64,000 nt of DNA from Pseudomonas fluorescens (GCF_001307275.1 NZ_CP012831.1:5324501-5388500), one strand, 5' to 3'; counted from the first letter of the stretch, positions 25,173 through 36,531 are shown. Notes: generated by a model not told the origin, from the sequence alone. Made by a program: numbers and translations.

Positions 25173-26264
25173 TCAAGCAGGCGCATCGGCCATGGATTGC
25201 CGGGCGAGAAAGTCGACTATCTCGCCAACCGTGCTGCGTGCCGTGCGTGTAACGCCAATCAGGGTGGCGGACGCCGACCCCGTCCACTCGCCGTAGCCGA
25301 CCAGCCACAGCCTGGGCTCTTGTATCGAGCGGGTGCCCTCGACCTCCACACGGCCGTCGTTGTTGAGCACCCCCAGCGCATCCAGATGCTGTAGGGCGGG
25401 CCTGAATCCGGTGCACCAGATCACCACGTCCACGGCTGATTCGCGGCCGTCGGCCCAGATCACGCCGTTGCGGGTAAAGCGCTCGAAAGGCCTGACGGCC
25501 TGAAGGACGTTGCGTTCACGGGCCTCGACCACCGGCGGCACCATGACGATGTCACCCAACCCTCCCACGGGTTGATCAATGACGCGACCTTCCTGCTGGG
25601 CCTTCCAGCGCTCGGTGGCGCGCTCGAACAACACGCGCCCATCGACCTCGTCAGGAAGGAACAGTGGTTCGATGGGGGTGACCCAAGTGGTCTCGGCGAT
25701 TTTCGACACCTCGGCCAGAATCTGCGCGCCTGAATTGCCACCGCCTACAACCAGGACCTTCTTGCCAGCGAACGGGGATGCCTCGACATAGTCCGCCGAA
25801 TGCAATTGCTGCCCAGCGAACAAGGCGGCATCAGGGTAACGAGGGATGTAGGGGTTGCTCCAGGTGCCCGTTGCGCTGACCACGACCCGGGCGTCCCAGT
25901 GCTTCTCGGGGGTGTGTACCCGCAAACCCGTTGCTGTGCGTTCCACACGCGTGACCTGTACCGGTCGCACCACGGGAAATCGATAGCGCTGTTCGTACTG
26001 CGTGAGGTAGTCGATCACGTGGTCTCGCGACGGATAGCCATTCTGTGTGGGGGGCATCATCCAGCCGGGGATCGAACTCCATGTAGCCGGGGAAAAGAGT
26101 CGCAGCGAGTTCCAGCCATGCCGCCAGGCACCACCGGGTTCTTCCTGGGCGTCGAGGATGACGAACGAGAGAGGCGTACGCCGCAGGAAATAGGCCACCG
26201 CCAAGGCCGCTTGGCCGCCACCGATGATGATTACGTCAAATGTCTCGGGCTGTGAGCAGGGCAT
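25173..26264 (-). CDS. Flavin-containing monooxygenase, ArsO-like
   Basis: A 363-residue FAD/NAD(P) protein. The FAD motif 'VIIIGGGQAALAVAYFLR' has Ala in place of the third glycine. 'GGAWRHGWNSLRLFSPATWS' and 'GYPSRDHVIDYLTQYEQRY' are typical of ArsO/YUCCA-like monooxygenases, followed by the NADP motif 'VLVVGGGNSGAQI' and 'WCTGFRPAL'. ATG 26264 gives the usual N-terminus and has AAGGA upstream; the 34-residue extension is not native. It is convergent with the kinase gene and on the same strand as the DUF2892/YeeE genes. No ars genes are nearby, so its substrate may be a sulfur compound; that is inference. Confidence 0.83.
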   Translation of the reverse strand: MPCSQPETFDVIIIGGGQAALAVAYFLRRTPLSFVILDAQEEPGGAWRHGWNSLRLFSPATWSSIPGWMMPPTQNGYPSRDHVIDYLTQYEQRYRFPVVRPVQVTRVERTATGLRVHTPEKHWDARVVVSATGTWSNPYIPRYPDAALFAGQQLHSADYVEASPFAGKKVLVVGGGNSGAQILAEVSKIAETTWVTPIEPLFLPDEVDGRVLFERATERWKAQQEGRVIDQPVGGLGDIVMVPPVVEARERNVLQAVRPFERFTRNGVIWADGRESAVDVVIWCTGFRPALQHLDALGVLNNDGRVEVEGTRSIQEPRLWLVGYGEWTGSASATLIGVTRTARSTVGEIVDFLARQSMADAPA

Positions 26265-26359
26265 GGCGGCGAATCCTTCGGTTGAGGGAGCCCGTTGCAA
26301 GGCTCCAAGAGGGGCTTGCAACGTCAATGGCCGCTCCAGGAGAAAGGCCGTTGTGCGCT

Positions 26360-26548
26360 TCAGCAACGTTTGCAGGTCTTGATGCCCAATAACGAATAGA
26401 GCGGACAGAAGCGAAAGATACCCGTGGCCAGTGGCACCAGGCCAATCCAGCCCCAGGCGCCGATCGAGCCCGTCAGGGCCGGAATTATAAGGACAAGCCC
26501 CACGGCAATGCGTGCGCCCCGGTCAATGGTTCCAATGTTGGCTTTCAT
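26360..26548 (-). CDS. DUF2892 small membrane protein (YgaP-tail-like)
   Basis: A 62-residue protein with two hydrophobic segments, starting 'MKANIGTIDRGARIAVGLVL' and ending 'FRFCPLYSLLGIKTCKRC'. This is the DUF2892 domain, which in YgaP forms the membrane anchor of a rhodanese. The 'CPLY..G..TC' cysteines are typical. AGGAG precedes ATG 26548 by six bases. It follows the YeeE pair by 13 bases, which fits a sulfur or persulfide handling module. Confidence 0.82.
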   Translation of the reverse strand: MKANIGTIDRGARIAVGLVLIIPALTGSIGAWGWIGLVPLATGIFRFCPLYSLLGIKTCKRC

Positions 26549-26561
26549 GGCAATCTCCTGA

Positions 26562-26981
26562 TCAATGGACACGCCGGGTTTCCAGCACGGTGAACAACCA
26601 CATGCCCGCCAACATGGCCAGCATGAAGACAAAGGCTTGCCAGTGTCCGGTCAGCAGGATGGCCACGGCGGGGCCAGGGCAGATGCCGGCGATGCCCCAG
26701 CCGATACCGAACACCAGGCTGCCACCGATCAGGCGTGGGTCCAGTTCTCGCTTGACCGGCAACTGCATGGGGCTGCCCAGCAGCGAATGAGTCTGTTGGC
26801 GCGCCCAGGCCAGCGGGACGATCGCGCTGCCAATCGCCCCGATCATCACCAGCGCCAGGGACGGATCCCAGGCGCCGGCCAGGTCCAGGAAACCCAATAC
26901 TTTGTTCGGGTTGGCCATGCCTGCCAGGAGCAGCCCGAAGCCAAAGAGCAGGCCGGCGATGAATGCCGTCAGTTTGCGCAT
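26562..26981 (-). CDS. YeeE/YedE-family subunit (second half)
   Basis: A 139-residue inner-membrane protein with about four hydrophobic segments. 'AGMANPNKVLGFLDLAGAWD' and 'FGIGWGIAGICPGPAVAILL', with its conserved Cys in ICPGP, identify the B half of split YeeE/YedE thiosulfate transporters. It lies two bases after the A half and would pair with it to form one channel for thiosulfate or related sulfur species. Confidence 0.87.
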   Translation of the reverse strand: MRKLTAFIAGLLFGFGLLLAGMANPNKVLGFLDLAGAWDPSLALVMIGAIGSAIVPLAWARQQTHSLLGSPMQLPVKRELDPRLIGGSLVFGIGWGIAGICPGPAVAILLTGHWQAFVFMLAMLAGMWLFTVLETRRVH

Positions 26982-26983
26982 GT

Positions 26984-27418
26984 TCAAACCCCTATCACGT
27001 GACGCAGGACAAATACCGTGGCGAAACCGCTGAGCATGAAACACGCGGTGGCGACCATCGAGCGCGGTGACAGGCGTGACAGGCCGCACACGCCATGGCC
27101 ACTGGTGCAGCCCGAACCGTAACGAGTGCCGACACCCACCAACAGGCCCGCGACAGTGAGGCCGAACCAGCCGTTCTGGAACTCGATCGGTGGCAAGGAG
27201 GCAAACACGCCCCATACCAGCGGCGCGACGAGCAGGCCCAGAAGAAACAGAGCCTTCTCGCCCAGCCCTTCGCTGCCACGCTGCAGCAGGCTGCCGATCA
27301 GCCCACTGATGCCGGCGATCCGGCCGTTGGCGACCACGAACAGGCTGGCCGCCAAGCCAATCAACATACCGCCGGCAAGGGATGACCAAGGCGTAAAGTT
27401 GAGCCAGTCAAGATTCAT
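26984..27418 (-). CDS. YeeE/YedE-family subunit (first half)
   Basis: A 144-residue inner-membrane protein with four hydrophobic segments and the signature 'GTRYGSGCTSGHGVCGLSRL', whose GCTSGHG cysteine is essential in characterised YeeE proteins. It starts 'MNLDWLNFTPWSSLAGGMLIG' at 27418. Together with the next gene it forms a split thiosulfate/sulfur importer as found in bigR-type operons. The TauE fragment is 43 bases upstream. Confidence 0.87.
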   Translation of the reverse strand: MNLDWLNFTPWSSLAGGMLIGLAASLFVVANGRIAGISGLIGSLLQRGSEGLGEKALFLLGLLVAPLVWGVFASLPPIEFQNGWFGLTVAGLLVGVGTRYGSGCTSGHGVCGLSRLSPRSMVATACFMLSGFATVFVLRHVIGV

Positions 27419-27461
27419 CAGCGTTCTCCGGTACACAATCGTTGATATTCCACTATGCGAT

Positions 27462-27794
27462 TCAACCCAGGGCTTTTACCAGCAGCGCGGCCGCTACCAG
27501 CGTCGACACAAGGGCGAAGCCATCTTTGCAGATGGGTTCCGGCAACTTGGCAGCGACCAGGCGCCCGCCGAGCATGCCGACGATGGCCCCCATGGAAAAG
27601 GGTAGCGCTATTGGCCATTGCAGGTGGCCTGTCGCCGAGCTCGTCAGCACCCCTGACAGGGCAACCCAAGCGATAACGGTCAGCGACGTGGCGAGCACCG
27701 ATTGCGTGGTCAGATTGCTGTACCGTTGGCGCGCCGGAACCACGACGAAACCACCGCCCACGCCGAGCAGCCCGAAAAGCACCCCGCCGACCAC
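27462..27794 (-). pseudogene. TauE/SafE sulfite exporter, C-terminal half only
   Basis: 110 residues matching only the second repeat of a TauE/SafE exporter: 'GVLFGLLGVGGGFVVVPA' is the repeat start and 'GAIVGMLGGRLVAAKLP' the middle. Full-length members have about 250 residues with a first repeat like this one. An in-frame TAG lies just before the first possible start, and no matching first half is visible upstream, where the Met-rich gene begins within 66 bases. It is most simply a 5' deletion remnant. A working half-size protein that dimerises is possible but less likely. Confidence 0.7.
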
Positions 27795-27859
27795 GCCCTA
27801 AGTCGTGAGCACCCACGCGCAAGGGCCGGTCCAGTTAGGCGCTGCCCTGGGAGACCGGT

Positions 27860-28339
27860 CTAGGGAGATGGCGTCCCCATGTTCTGCTGGTGCTGCATCA
27901 TCTGTTCCATCATCATTTGCTGCATGCCCATGTAGTTGTCCATCATGTACTGGTGTTGCTTCATCTGCTCAGGCGTCATCCGGGAATAGTGGTTGCCCAT
28001 TTGTTTCCAACCCATCATCGGGCCGTGTCCCTTCATATGGCCGCCCATCATGCCGCCCCCCATCATCCCATTCATCATCTGCATGCTTTGCTGCATCATG
28101 GCCTGGTGATCTTGCATGAGCTTCTGGCGTTGCGCCGGATCGGTGGTTTTCTGGATCAGGCTCATTTGCTCCTGCATCTTCTTCAGGTTTTCCTGGGCTT
28201 TCGCCATCTGCTGATCAAATTGTTCAATGCTCATTGATGGCGGCGTCGGATTGGCGGCGTCGGTGGCCTGCTGGGCAAAGGTAGGCGTGGGGAAAAGCAC
28301 CGCGGTCAGGGCGAGGGCGGCGAGTCTGGATGCGTTCAT
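27860..28339 (-). CDS. Methionine-rich exported protein
   Basis: A 159-residue protein with signal peptide 'MNASRLAALALTAVLFPTPTFA'. A coiled, charged middle ('EQFDQQMAKAQENLKKMQEQ') is followed by an extremely Met/Gln/Gly-rich tail with MMGG, MMGW and MMEQMM blocks and several His ('GGHMKGHG'). Such clusters bind Cu(I) or Ag(I), or act as oxidant-scavenging surfaces, in the periplasm. It follows the P-type ATPase gene by 37 bases on the same strand, so the two may be cotranscribed. No close family name is offered. Confidence 0.75.
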   Translation of the reverse strand: MNASRLAALALTAVLFPTPTFAQQATDAANPTPPSMSIEQFDQQMAKAQENLKKMQEQMSLIQKTTDPAQRQKLMQDHQAMMQQSMQMMNGMMGGGMMGGHMKGHGPMMGWKQMGNHYSRMTPEQMKQHQYMMDNYMGMQQMMMEQMMQHQQNMGTPSP

Positions 28340-28376
28340 GGTTCAGGTCCTGGCGGGGTGGGTAGGGGAGTGATCG

Positions 28377-31124
<2,748 letters not shown>

Positions 31125-31183
31125 CAGCCGCGCTCCTGTGGGTACGGTGCGGTTGTTCTGCGGGTCATCTGCGCAACTGCACC

Positions 31184-32107
31184 TCAGCCAATTCGCTGCG
31201 GCGCAATCACCCACAGGCTGCAGGGCATTTTGTACAGCAGGCTTTCCACTGTGCTGCCGATCAGCTTGTCCAGGCTGCCGTAGCGCACGCGCCCCATGAC
31301 GATGACGTCAATGTCATGGGATGCGGCGTAGCTCGCCAACACCTTGGCCGGGTCACCCATGATCATGCGTCGCTGGTCCGGGGCGATGCCATTGCGTTCG
31401 GCCAGTGCATCGAAGGCGGCGCCCTGGGATTCGTAGAGCTGGCGGGCCAGGGTCGAGGAGAAGAACATCGAACCGTTGCCGAAACCGTATTCGGCGGCGG
31501 TAATGGACGAAAGGTCATAGGCGTAGATGACTTCCAGCGTCGCGTCGCAGCGGGTGGCCAACTTGTTGGCTTCGCTCAGGATACGGTCATTGAGGCCTTC
31601 GTAGTGTCCGTCCTGATGGAACGGGTCGATGGCGGCCAGGATCTTGCGCGGACGAGCGTGGGCGACCTTGTTGACGAAGTGCAATGGAACTGCGCATTCG
31701 CGCAGCAGGTGCACGTCCAGCGGTGTGAACATCAGTCGGGAAAACCATGACTCAGGGTCCACCGACTTGATCAGCGCAGCCATCGGCGCTTCCTTGAGGT
31801 GGACCAGGATTTCCTGCAAGGGGCGCTCGACCCACGTCACTTCTGTCGTGACCTCGATGCCGAGGTTGCGCAGGGGCCTGGCCTGTTCCTCCAGCCACTG
31901 CCGATGGCGCTCGATGTAGCCCAGGCGCATCTGCTCCAGTGCTTGTTCGTTTACCAGGCCCGCCGTGGCCAGGCCTTCGAGGTAGTCAAACGCGACAATA
32001 TGCAGCGCCGCGCCTTCGGCCCTGGCCAGTGCGGCGGCCCGGTCGAACGCCGGGCTGTGTTCCATCAGTGGCGAGACGACCAGCATCAAGCGTGATTGCG
32101 TAGACAT
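31184..32107 (-). CDS. Universal stress protein, tandem-domain (UspE-like)
   Basis: A 307-residue protein with two Usp domains (about 1-150 and 160-307). The second ends with the nucleotide-binding pattern 'VIVMGRVRYGSLDKLIGSTV' (G-x-n-G-x9-GS). Cytosolic stress-survival proteins of this type are induced under oxygen limitation in Pseudomonas through Anr. ATG 32107 gives 'MSTQSRLMLVVSPLMEHSP'. A perfect FNR/Anr box at 32203-32216 lies upstream, shared with the divergent MgtC/DUF4010 gene. The P-type ATPase follows on the same strand. Confidence 0.88.
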   Translation of the reverse strand: MSTQSRLMLVVSPLMEHSPAFDRAAALARAEGAALHIVAFDYLEGLATAGLVNEQALEQMRLGYIERHRQWLEEQARPLRNLGIEVTTEVTWVERPLQEILVHLKEAPMAALIKSVDPESWFSRLMFTPLDVHLLRECAVPLHFVNKVAHARPRKILAAIDPFHQDGHYEGLNDRILSEANKLATRCDATLEVIYAYDLSSITAAEYGFGNGSMFFSSTLARQLYESQGAAFDALAERNGIAPDQRRMIMGDPAKVLASYAASHDIDVIVMGRVRYGSLDKLIGSTVESLLYKMPCSLWVIAPQRIG

Positions 32108-32202
32108 GACAAACCTCCCGGGCAAGGACCTGTTGGCGCCGGGCGACGTTTCGCGCGGCGTGGTGTCTGTCATCGATCATGAGCGTCATGGCGCCCGGTA
32201 AC

Positions 32203-32216
32203 TTGATTTGCATCAA
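32203..32216. promoter_or_regulatory. Perfect FNR/Anr box
   Basis: TTGAT-TTGC-ATCAA matches the FNR/Anr consensus TTGAT-N4-ATCAA exactly. It lies between the divergent Usp gene (start 32107) and MgtC/DUF4010 gene (start 32365) and could serve both. Confidence 0.85.
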
Positions 32217-32364
32217 ACACGCTTCAAAGCGTTGCGTTGAAGGCGGCAACGGCGCGGCAATCGCGCTATGTTTGAGCATGATCAGTCGCCCCAGGGCCCG
32301 AGCGCAGTCGGCTCGGGCCTCTGGATTGAGTGACAACCGCAGGCAGCGCCAGAGAGCCGTGACC

Positions 32365-33615
32365 ATGACTGAAACCCTGGCTTTCGCCAATGCCGCCGCC
32401 GCGCTGGGAATCGGCCTGCTGGTGGGGCTTGAGCGCGAACGGCGCAAAGGCGAGGGCGACAGGCGCGACTTCGCCGGCCTGCGCACCTTCGCCATCACGT
32501 CCGTGCTCGGCTACCTGGCGATCCAGGCGGGCGGTCCCTTGTTGCTGGGGGGCATGACCCTTGCCCTGGGCGCATTGGTGACCGTGGCCTATTGGCGAAA
32601 TCTCGACAAGGACCCGGGGATTACCAGCGAGGTGGCGTTGTTCGCGGTACTGGCACTGGGTGCGCTCTGTGCGAGCGCCCCGGGCCTGGCGACGGCGATT
32701 GGCGTAGTGATTGCCGGGCTGCTCGCCAGCCGCCAGACGTTGCACCATTTTGCCCGCAACCAATTGACGGCCACCGAGCTGCGCGATGGCCTGGTGCTGT
32801 TGATCGCCGCGCTGGTCGTGCTCCCGCTGGCACCGGATCGATTCCTCGGGCCTTATGACGCAATCAACCTGCGCAACCTGTGCACCCTCACCGTCATGCT
32901 GATGGCGGTGGGTGCGCTGGGGCATGTCGCGGTTCGAACCCTGGGGACCCGCTATGGCTATGCCCTCAGTGCGATTGCCTCGGGGTTTGCTTCTGCCACG
33001 GCGACTGTCGCGACCATGGGCGGTATCGCGGTCAAAGAGCCGATCAATCTCAAGGTGGTGAGCGCCGCGGCGGTATTATCCAACCTGGCGACGGTGGTTC
33101 AAATGAGCCTGATTCTCGCAGCCGTGGACCCCGTGCTGCTGCGTTGGATGTGGGGGCCGTTGGTGTGCGGGATGCTGATGGTATTGCTCTACGCCGGCCT
33201 GCTGATGTTTCCCCGTCCAAGGGCGCGGGCCGATGAACCCATCAAACACGGCGGTGCCTTCAGCCTCAAGCTGGCGTTGACCATGGTTCTGGCAATGACC
33301 GGTATCACCGTCCTCTCGTCGGCGATGCTCGATGCGTTTGGCCAGGCCGGGGTGACCGTCACCGCGATTTTCAGCGGGTTGCTCGACGCCCATGCCTCGA
33401 CGGCCTCCATCGCGTCCCTGGCCAAGGGCGGGTTGTTGCCCTCCGACGGCGTCGCCGTACCGGTGCTGATGGCGCTGAGCAGCAACTCCCTGAGCAAATG
33501 CGTCGTCGCCTGGCTCAGTGGCGGGCGAAGGTTCGCCGGGTATGTGATTCCCGGCCAGGTGCTGGTCACACTGGCGATGTGGGCAGGGCTGTTGCTCCCG
33601 AGTTTGTCAGCCTGA
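32365..33615 (+). CDS. MgtC/SapB-DUF4010 membrane protein
   Basis: A 416-residue inner-membrane protein. The N-terminal MgtC-like part has 'ALGIGLLVGLERERRKGEGD' and 'GLRTFAITSVLGYLA'. The larger C-terminal part is DUF4010, with many membrane segments ('GFASATATVATMGGIAVKEP', 'SGLLDAHASTASIASLA'). Its transport role is unproven. ATG 32365 (or GTG 32359) starts 'MTETLAFANAAAALGIG'; the upstream extension overlaps the regulatory region. The Anr box at 32203 lies about 150 bases upstream. Confidence 0.87.
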   Translation: MTETLAFANAAAALGIGLLVGLERERRKGEGDRRDFAGLRTFAITSVLGYLAIQAGGPLLLGGMTLALGALVTVAYWRNLDKDPGITSEVALFAVLALGALCASAPGLATAIGVVIAGLLASRQTLHHFARNQLTATELRDGLVLLIAALVVLPLAPDRFLGPYDAINLRNLCTLTVMLMAVGALGHVAVRTLGTRYGYALSAIASGFASATATVATMGGIAVKEPINLKVVSAAAVLSNLATVVQMSLILAAVDPVLLRWMWGPLVCGMLMVLLYAGLLMFPRPRARADEPIKHGGAFSLKLALTMVLAMTGITVLSSAMLDAFGQAGVTVTAIFSGLLDAHASTASIASLAKGGLLPSDGVAVPVLMALSSNSLSKCVVAWLSGGRRFAGYVIPGQVLVTLAMWAGLLLPSLSA

Positions 33616-33626
33616 ATGATGGCTGT

Positions 33627-33640
33627 TTGATGAAGATCAA
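33627..33640 (+). promoter_or_regulatory. Perfect FNR/Anr box
   Basis: TTGAT-GAAG-ATCAA is an exact consensus site, centred about 82 bases before the next Usp start at 33716. This fits a class II (-41.5) activator position. Confidence 0.85.
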
Positions 33641-33715
33641 GTCCTGTCTCGGGCAGGCGTCCATTCTGGAAACCTCAATCCTTTAAGTGGCTGTCGCCAC
33701 GTGCCGAGGTGTTCC

Positions 33716-34627
33716 ATGTCCCAGACTCAACGTTTGTTGTTATTGGCGCCTGACGCCATGATCCGTACGCCGGCGTTCGACCGCGCCACCGAGTTGGCCC
33801 TGGCGCTGGACCTGCCCCTGCATATTGTGGCGTTCGACTACCTGGAGTTGCTCTCGGTGGCCGGTCTGTTCGCCCCGGAACAGGTCAAGCAAGCGCGTGA
33901 GGGTTATCTGGAAACCCATCGGCATTGGTTGTGGCAACAGGCCGAACTGGCGCGCCGGCACGGCGTCGAGGTGACCTGCGAGGTGGTGTGGAGCAAGGAT
34001 GCCTTCCAAGCCTTGCAGCAATACGTCAAGGAGATGCCGATGGCGTTGATCATCAAGGACGCGCAGCCGGAACCGGCGATGAAACGGGTGTTTTTCACAC
34101 CCCTGGACTGGCGCTTGCTGCGTGACTGCTCGGTGCCGGTGCATCTGGTCACGGATTCGCGTCACCCGCGGCCTCGGCGGGTCCTGGCGATTGTCGATGT
34201 GCTGCGCAGCGAGGAGCAGGATCTGGTGTTCAACGACCAGATCGTCGACGCCGCGGTCAAACTGGCAGAACAATGTAATGCCCAGGTCGAGTTGCTGCAC
34301 GTCTTCGATTGGACGGCTGTCTACGCCTCGGACATGGGCATTGGCGCGCTGCCCCTGGCCACCGGGCTCTATGAAGCGTTGGGCCAGGCCCAGCATGAGG
34401 TGTTCGAGTCCCTGGCCGAGCGGCATGGGGTCGCACCGCAGCAGCGCCACTTCATCGAAGGAGCGCCGCTGAACAGCATTTGCACGTTCGCCGCCGATCA
34501 CCAGGTCGATGTCATCGTCATGGGCACCACGGCGCATCGTGGCCTGGACAGGCGCCTGGGCACCACCGCCGAGTTACTGCTGCAACGGGCGCCCTGCAGC
34601 GTGTTGGCGATCAAGCCGCAAGCGTGA
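33716..34627 (+). CDS. Universal stress protein, tandem-domain (UspE-like)
   Basis: A 303-residue two-domain Usp protein beginning 'MSQTQRLLLLAPDAMIRTPA'. The conserved linker region 'VFFTPLDWRLLRDCSVPVHL' and C-terminal 'VIVMGTTAHRGLDRRLGTTA' are shared with the other three Usp proteins here; the last motif is degenerate compared with the ATP-binding type. It is preceded by a perfect Anr box and followed by a stem-loop. It converges with the GNAT gene. Confidence 0.88.
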   Translation: MSQTQRLLLLAPDAMIRTPAFDRATELALALDLPLHIVAFDYLELLSVAGLFAPEQVKQAREGYLETHRHWLWQQAELARRHGVEVTCEVVWSKDAFQALQQYVKEMPMALIIKDAQPEPAMKRVFFTPLDWRLLRDCSVPVHLVTDSRHPRPRRVLAIVDVLRSEEQDLVFNDQIVDAAVKLAEQCNAQVELLHVFDWTAVYASDMGIGALPLATGLYEALGQAQHEVFESLAERHGVAPQQRHFIEGAPLNSICTFAADHQVDVIVMGTTAHRGLDRRLGTTAELLLQRAPCSVLAIKPQA

Positions 34628-34635
34628 CGGGATCA

Positions 34636-34672
34636 ACGCTGTGCGAGGCCATACCAAGACCTCGCGCAGCGT
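34636..34672. terminator. Hairpin between convergent genes
   Basis: ACGCTGTGCGAGG (34636-34648) and CCTCGCGCAGCGT (34660-34672) form a 13-pair stem with one G-T pair and an 11-base loop. It sits between the Usp stop and the convergent GNAT stop and would act for both strands. It lacks a clear T-tract. Confidence 0.6.
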
Positions 34673-34678
34673 CCGGAG

Positions 34679-35242
34679 CTAAAGGTAGAGCCGGTGGATG
34701 ACCTGCCGGGTGTCGTCGGGATCGCTGTGGGTTTCAAAACCCAGGCTATGGGCCAAATCCCGCATCGAGGCATTGCTGGCCGCATCGACGGAGTACATCT
34801 GGCGGTAGCCATTTTTACGCGCGGTGTCGATCAGGTGCTCCATCAGCAATGTCCCCAGCCCCAGGTGTTGCCAAGGGTCGGCGACCGTCACCGCGCACTC
34901 GCATTCGTGTTCCTGGGTCGCGCAATAGCGACTGACCCCGATCTCGATCAACTCGCCGTTGTCATGGACCAGGGCGATGTAGGCCATGCGCGTCTTGCAG
35001 TCGACGTCCATCAAATTATCGAGCAGCGCCGCGCCCGGCTCATTGATCTGCGCCAGAAAGCGCATGTGCCGGGACTCCGGTGACAGACGCATGATGAAGT
35101 CGTATTCGCGCTGGCGATCCTGCTCCCTGAGCGGGCGGATCAAGACATGCCGGCCGTCCTTGAGTGCCTGGATCCAGTGTTTGCCACTGATGCTGGCATA
35201 CAGGGCAGCGGCGCGTTCGTTGTGGTCTTTGACAGTGAGCAT
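34679..35242 (-). CDS. GNAT-family acetyltransferase
   Basis: A 187-residue GNAT resembling the acetyltransferase domain of protein acetylases of the Pat type: 'VLIRPLREQDRQREYDFIMR' and 'SPESRHMRFL' at the front, then the acetyl-CoA motif 'VADPWQHLGLGTLLMEHLID' and 'YSVDAASNASMRDLAHSLGF'. ATG 35242 has GGAGG about nine bases upstream, so the longer frame is rejected. It shares a divergent promoter region with a Usp gene that carries two Anr-type boxes. It may acetylate stress or metabolic proteins at low oxygen; this is inference. Confidence 0.85.
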   Translation of the reverse strand: MLTVKDHNERAAALYASISGKHWIQALKDGRHVLIRPLREQDRQREYDFIMRLSPESRHMRFLAQINEPGAALLDNLMDVDCKTRMAYIALVHDNGELIEIGVSRYCATQEHECECAVTVADPWQHLGLGTLLMEHLIDTARKNGYRQMYSVDAASNASMRDLAHSLGFETHSDPDDTRQVIHRLYL

Positions 35243-35328
35243 GGTGCGATCCTCCCTCGGATGTACACGTGCGTGCGATAAAAAGCTACGCATTCGATAG
35301 TGTTCTACGCCCGCCACGGCGATCGATT

Positions 35329-35342
35329 CTGATCTGGATCAG
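35329..35342 (-). promoter_or_regulatory. Near-consensus FNR/Anr box
   Basis: CTGAT-CTGG-ATCAG is a perfect palindrome with one symmetric change per half from TTGAT-N4-ATCAA. It lies about 94 bases upstream of the GNAT gene start on the minus strand. Confidence 0.55.
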
Positions 35343-35375
35343 TGCCCGCGTATCCGTCCGTCGATTGCCCTGCCT

Positions 35376-35389
35376 TTGATTCAGATCAA
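35376..35389 (+). promoter_or_regulatory. Perfect FNR/Anr box
   Basis: TTGAT-TCAG-ATCAA is an exact consensus site about 105 bases before the Usp start at 35488. It is 47 bases from the degenerate box that faces the GNAT gene. Confidence 0.85.
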
Positions 35390-35487
35390 ACCGTCCGGGG
35401 CCTAGATGGGCGCACGCTGAAGATCGTGCCGGAAAAGGCCGGTGCAAGGTTCTGGATTTCGTATGGGCAATCCGATGGAGGTGTGCG

Positions 35488-36381
35488 ATGGGGCAATACC
35501 AGCGTCTGCTATTGATCGTCGAACCCGACCTGCATCCTTCTGCGGCGATGCGCAGGGCCTGTGCCCTGGCCCGGGCCAGCGGGGCTGCGCTGCACTTGTG
35601 CGCGTTCGTCCAGCCACCGGCCCGCACCCACTTATGGGGTGAAAAAATCGATGAAGCGAGCGTGCAGCGCTATTTGCACCGCTATCGTCGCTGGATGGTA
35701 GAAGAGGCGGCGCTGCTCAAGGAGGAAGGCCTGGATGTGACGACTCACGTGGTGTGGACGCTCCATCCGTTGCTGGAAATCCTGCGCTACGTCGAGCAGT
35801 TCAAGCCAGACCTGCTGATCAAGGACGTTACCCTTGAACCCTTGCTCAAGCGCGTGTTCGCCACGCCCCTTGACTGTCATTTATTGCGTGACTGTCCGGT
35901 GCCGGTGCACCTGGTCAACCAGGCGGTGCACAGCTTGCCGCGGCGGGTCGTGGCTGCGGTGGACCCCTCGGATCCCGAGGCCAATGCCTTGAATGAGCGT
36001 ATCGTCCAGACGGCCACCGCGCTGGCCCGGCAGTGCGACGCTTCGTTGCATCTGTTGTACGCCTGCGACCTGTCGCCGGCCTTCAATGGCGAAGCCTCGT
36101 TGCTGGCCGGTGCTTGGGATGACGACTTTGCCGACGCCCTGCGCGAATCGCTGCATGCGGCGCTTATCAGCCTGGCCGAGCGCTGTGGCATACCGGCGGA
36201 GCGTCGGCACTTCGTCGTTGGCCTGCCGGTGCCGGTCATCCAGGAATTCATCGACGAATTCGAGGCCGATGTGGTGGTGATGGGTACTGTGCACCGCGCC
36301 GGTCTTGAGCGCTTGATTGGCAGCACGACAGAGCGTGCCTTGTATTCGGTGCCGGGCAGTGTGCTGGCGGTCAAGGAGTGA
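35488..36381 (+). CDS. Universal stress protein, tandem-domain (UspE-like)
   Basis: A 297-residue two-domain Usp protein starting 'MGQYQRLLLIVEPDLHPSAA', with GGAGG seven bases upstream. Shared features are 'VFATPLDCHLLRDCPVPVHL' at the end of domain one and 'VVVMGTVHRAGLERLIGSTT' at the end of domain two. It follows a perfect Anr box and precedes phosphoketolase, whose promoter carries its own box. Confidence 0.88.
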   Translation: MGQYQRLLLIVEPDLHPSAAMRRACALARASGAALHLCAFVQPPARTHLWGEKIDEASVQRYLHRYRRWMVEEAALLKEEGLDVTTHVVWTLHPLLEILRYVEQFKPDLLIKDVTLEPLLKRVFATPLDCHLLRDCPVPVHLVNQAVHSLPRRVVAAVDPSDPEANALNERIVQTATALARQCDASLHLLYACDLSPAFNGEASLLAGAWDDDFADALRESLHAALISLAERCGIPAERRHFVVGLPVPVIQEFIDEFEADVVVMGTVHRAGLERLIGSTTERALYSVPGSVLAVKE

Positions 36382-36517
36382 GTACGACGGCTCTGTGGAC
36401 CTGTCCGCTCATCAGGCGCTCCAGCGTTTGGTTTGACTTGGACCAATGGGTAGCAGGCAAGGCCAGCGGCACCAGGGCATCGAGCAAGCACCTGGTATGA
36501 CCTTAGCGTCCCTGGTT

Positions 36518-36531
36518 CTGATGTAAATCAA
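36518..36531 (+). promoter_or_regulatory. Near-perfect FNR/Anr box upstream of phosphoketolase
   Basis: CTGAT-GTAA-ATCAA differs from consensus at one base. It is centred about 70 bases before the phosphoketolase start. A weaker element, TTGAC-TTGG-ACCAA at 36433-36446, lies further upstream in the same 213-base gap. Confidence 0.7.
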
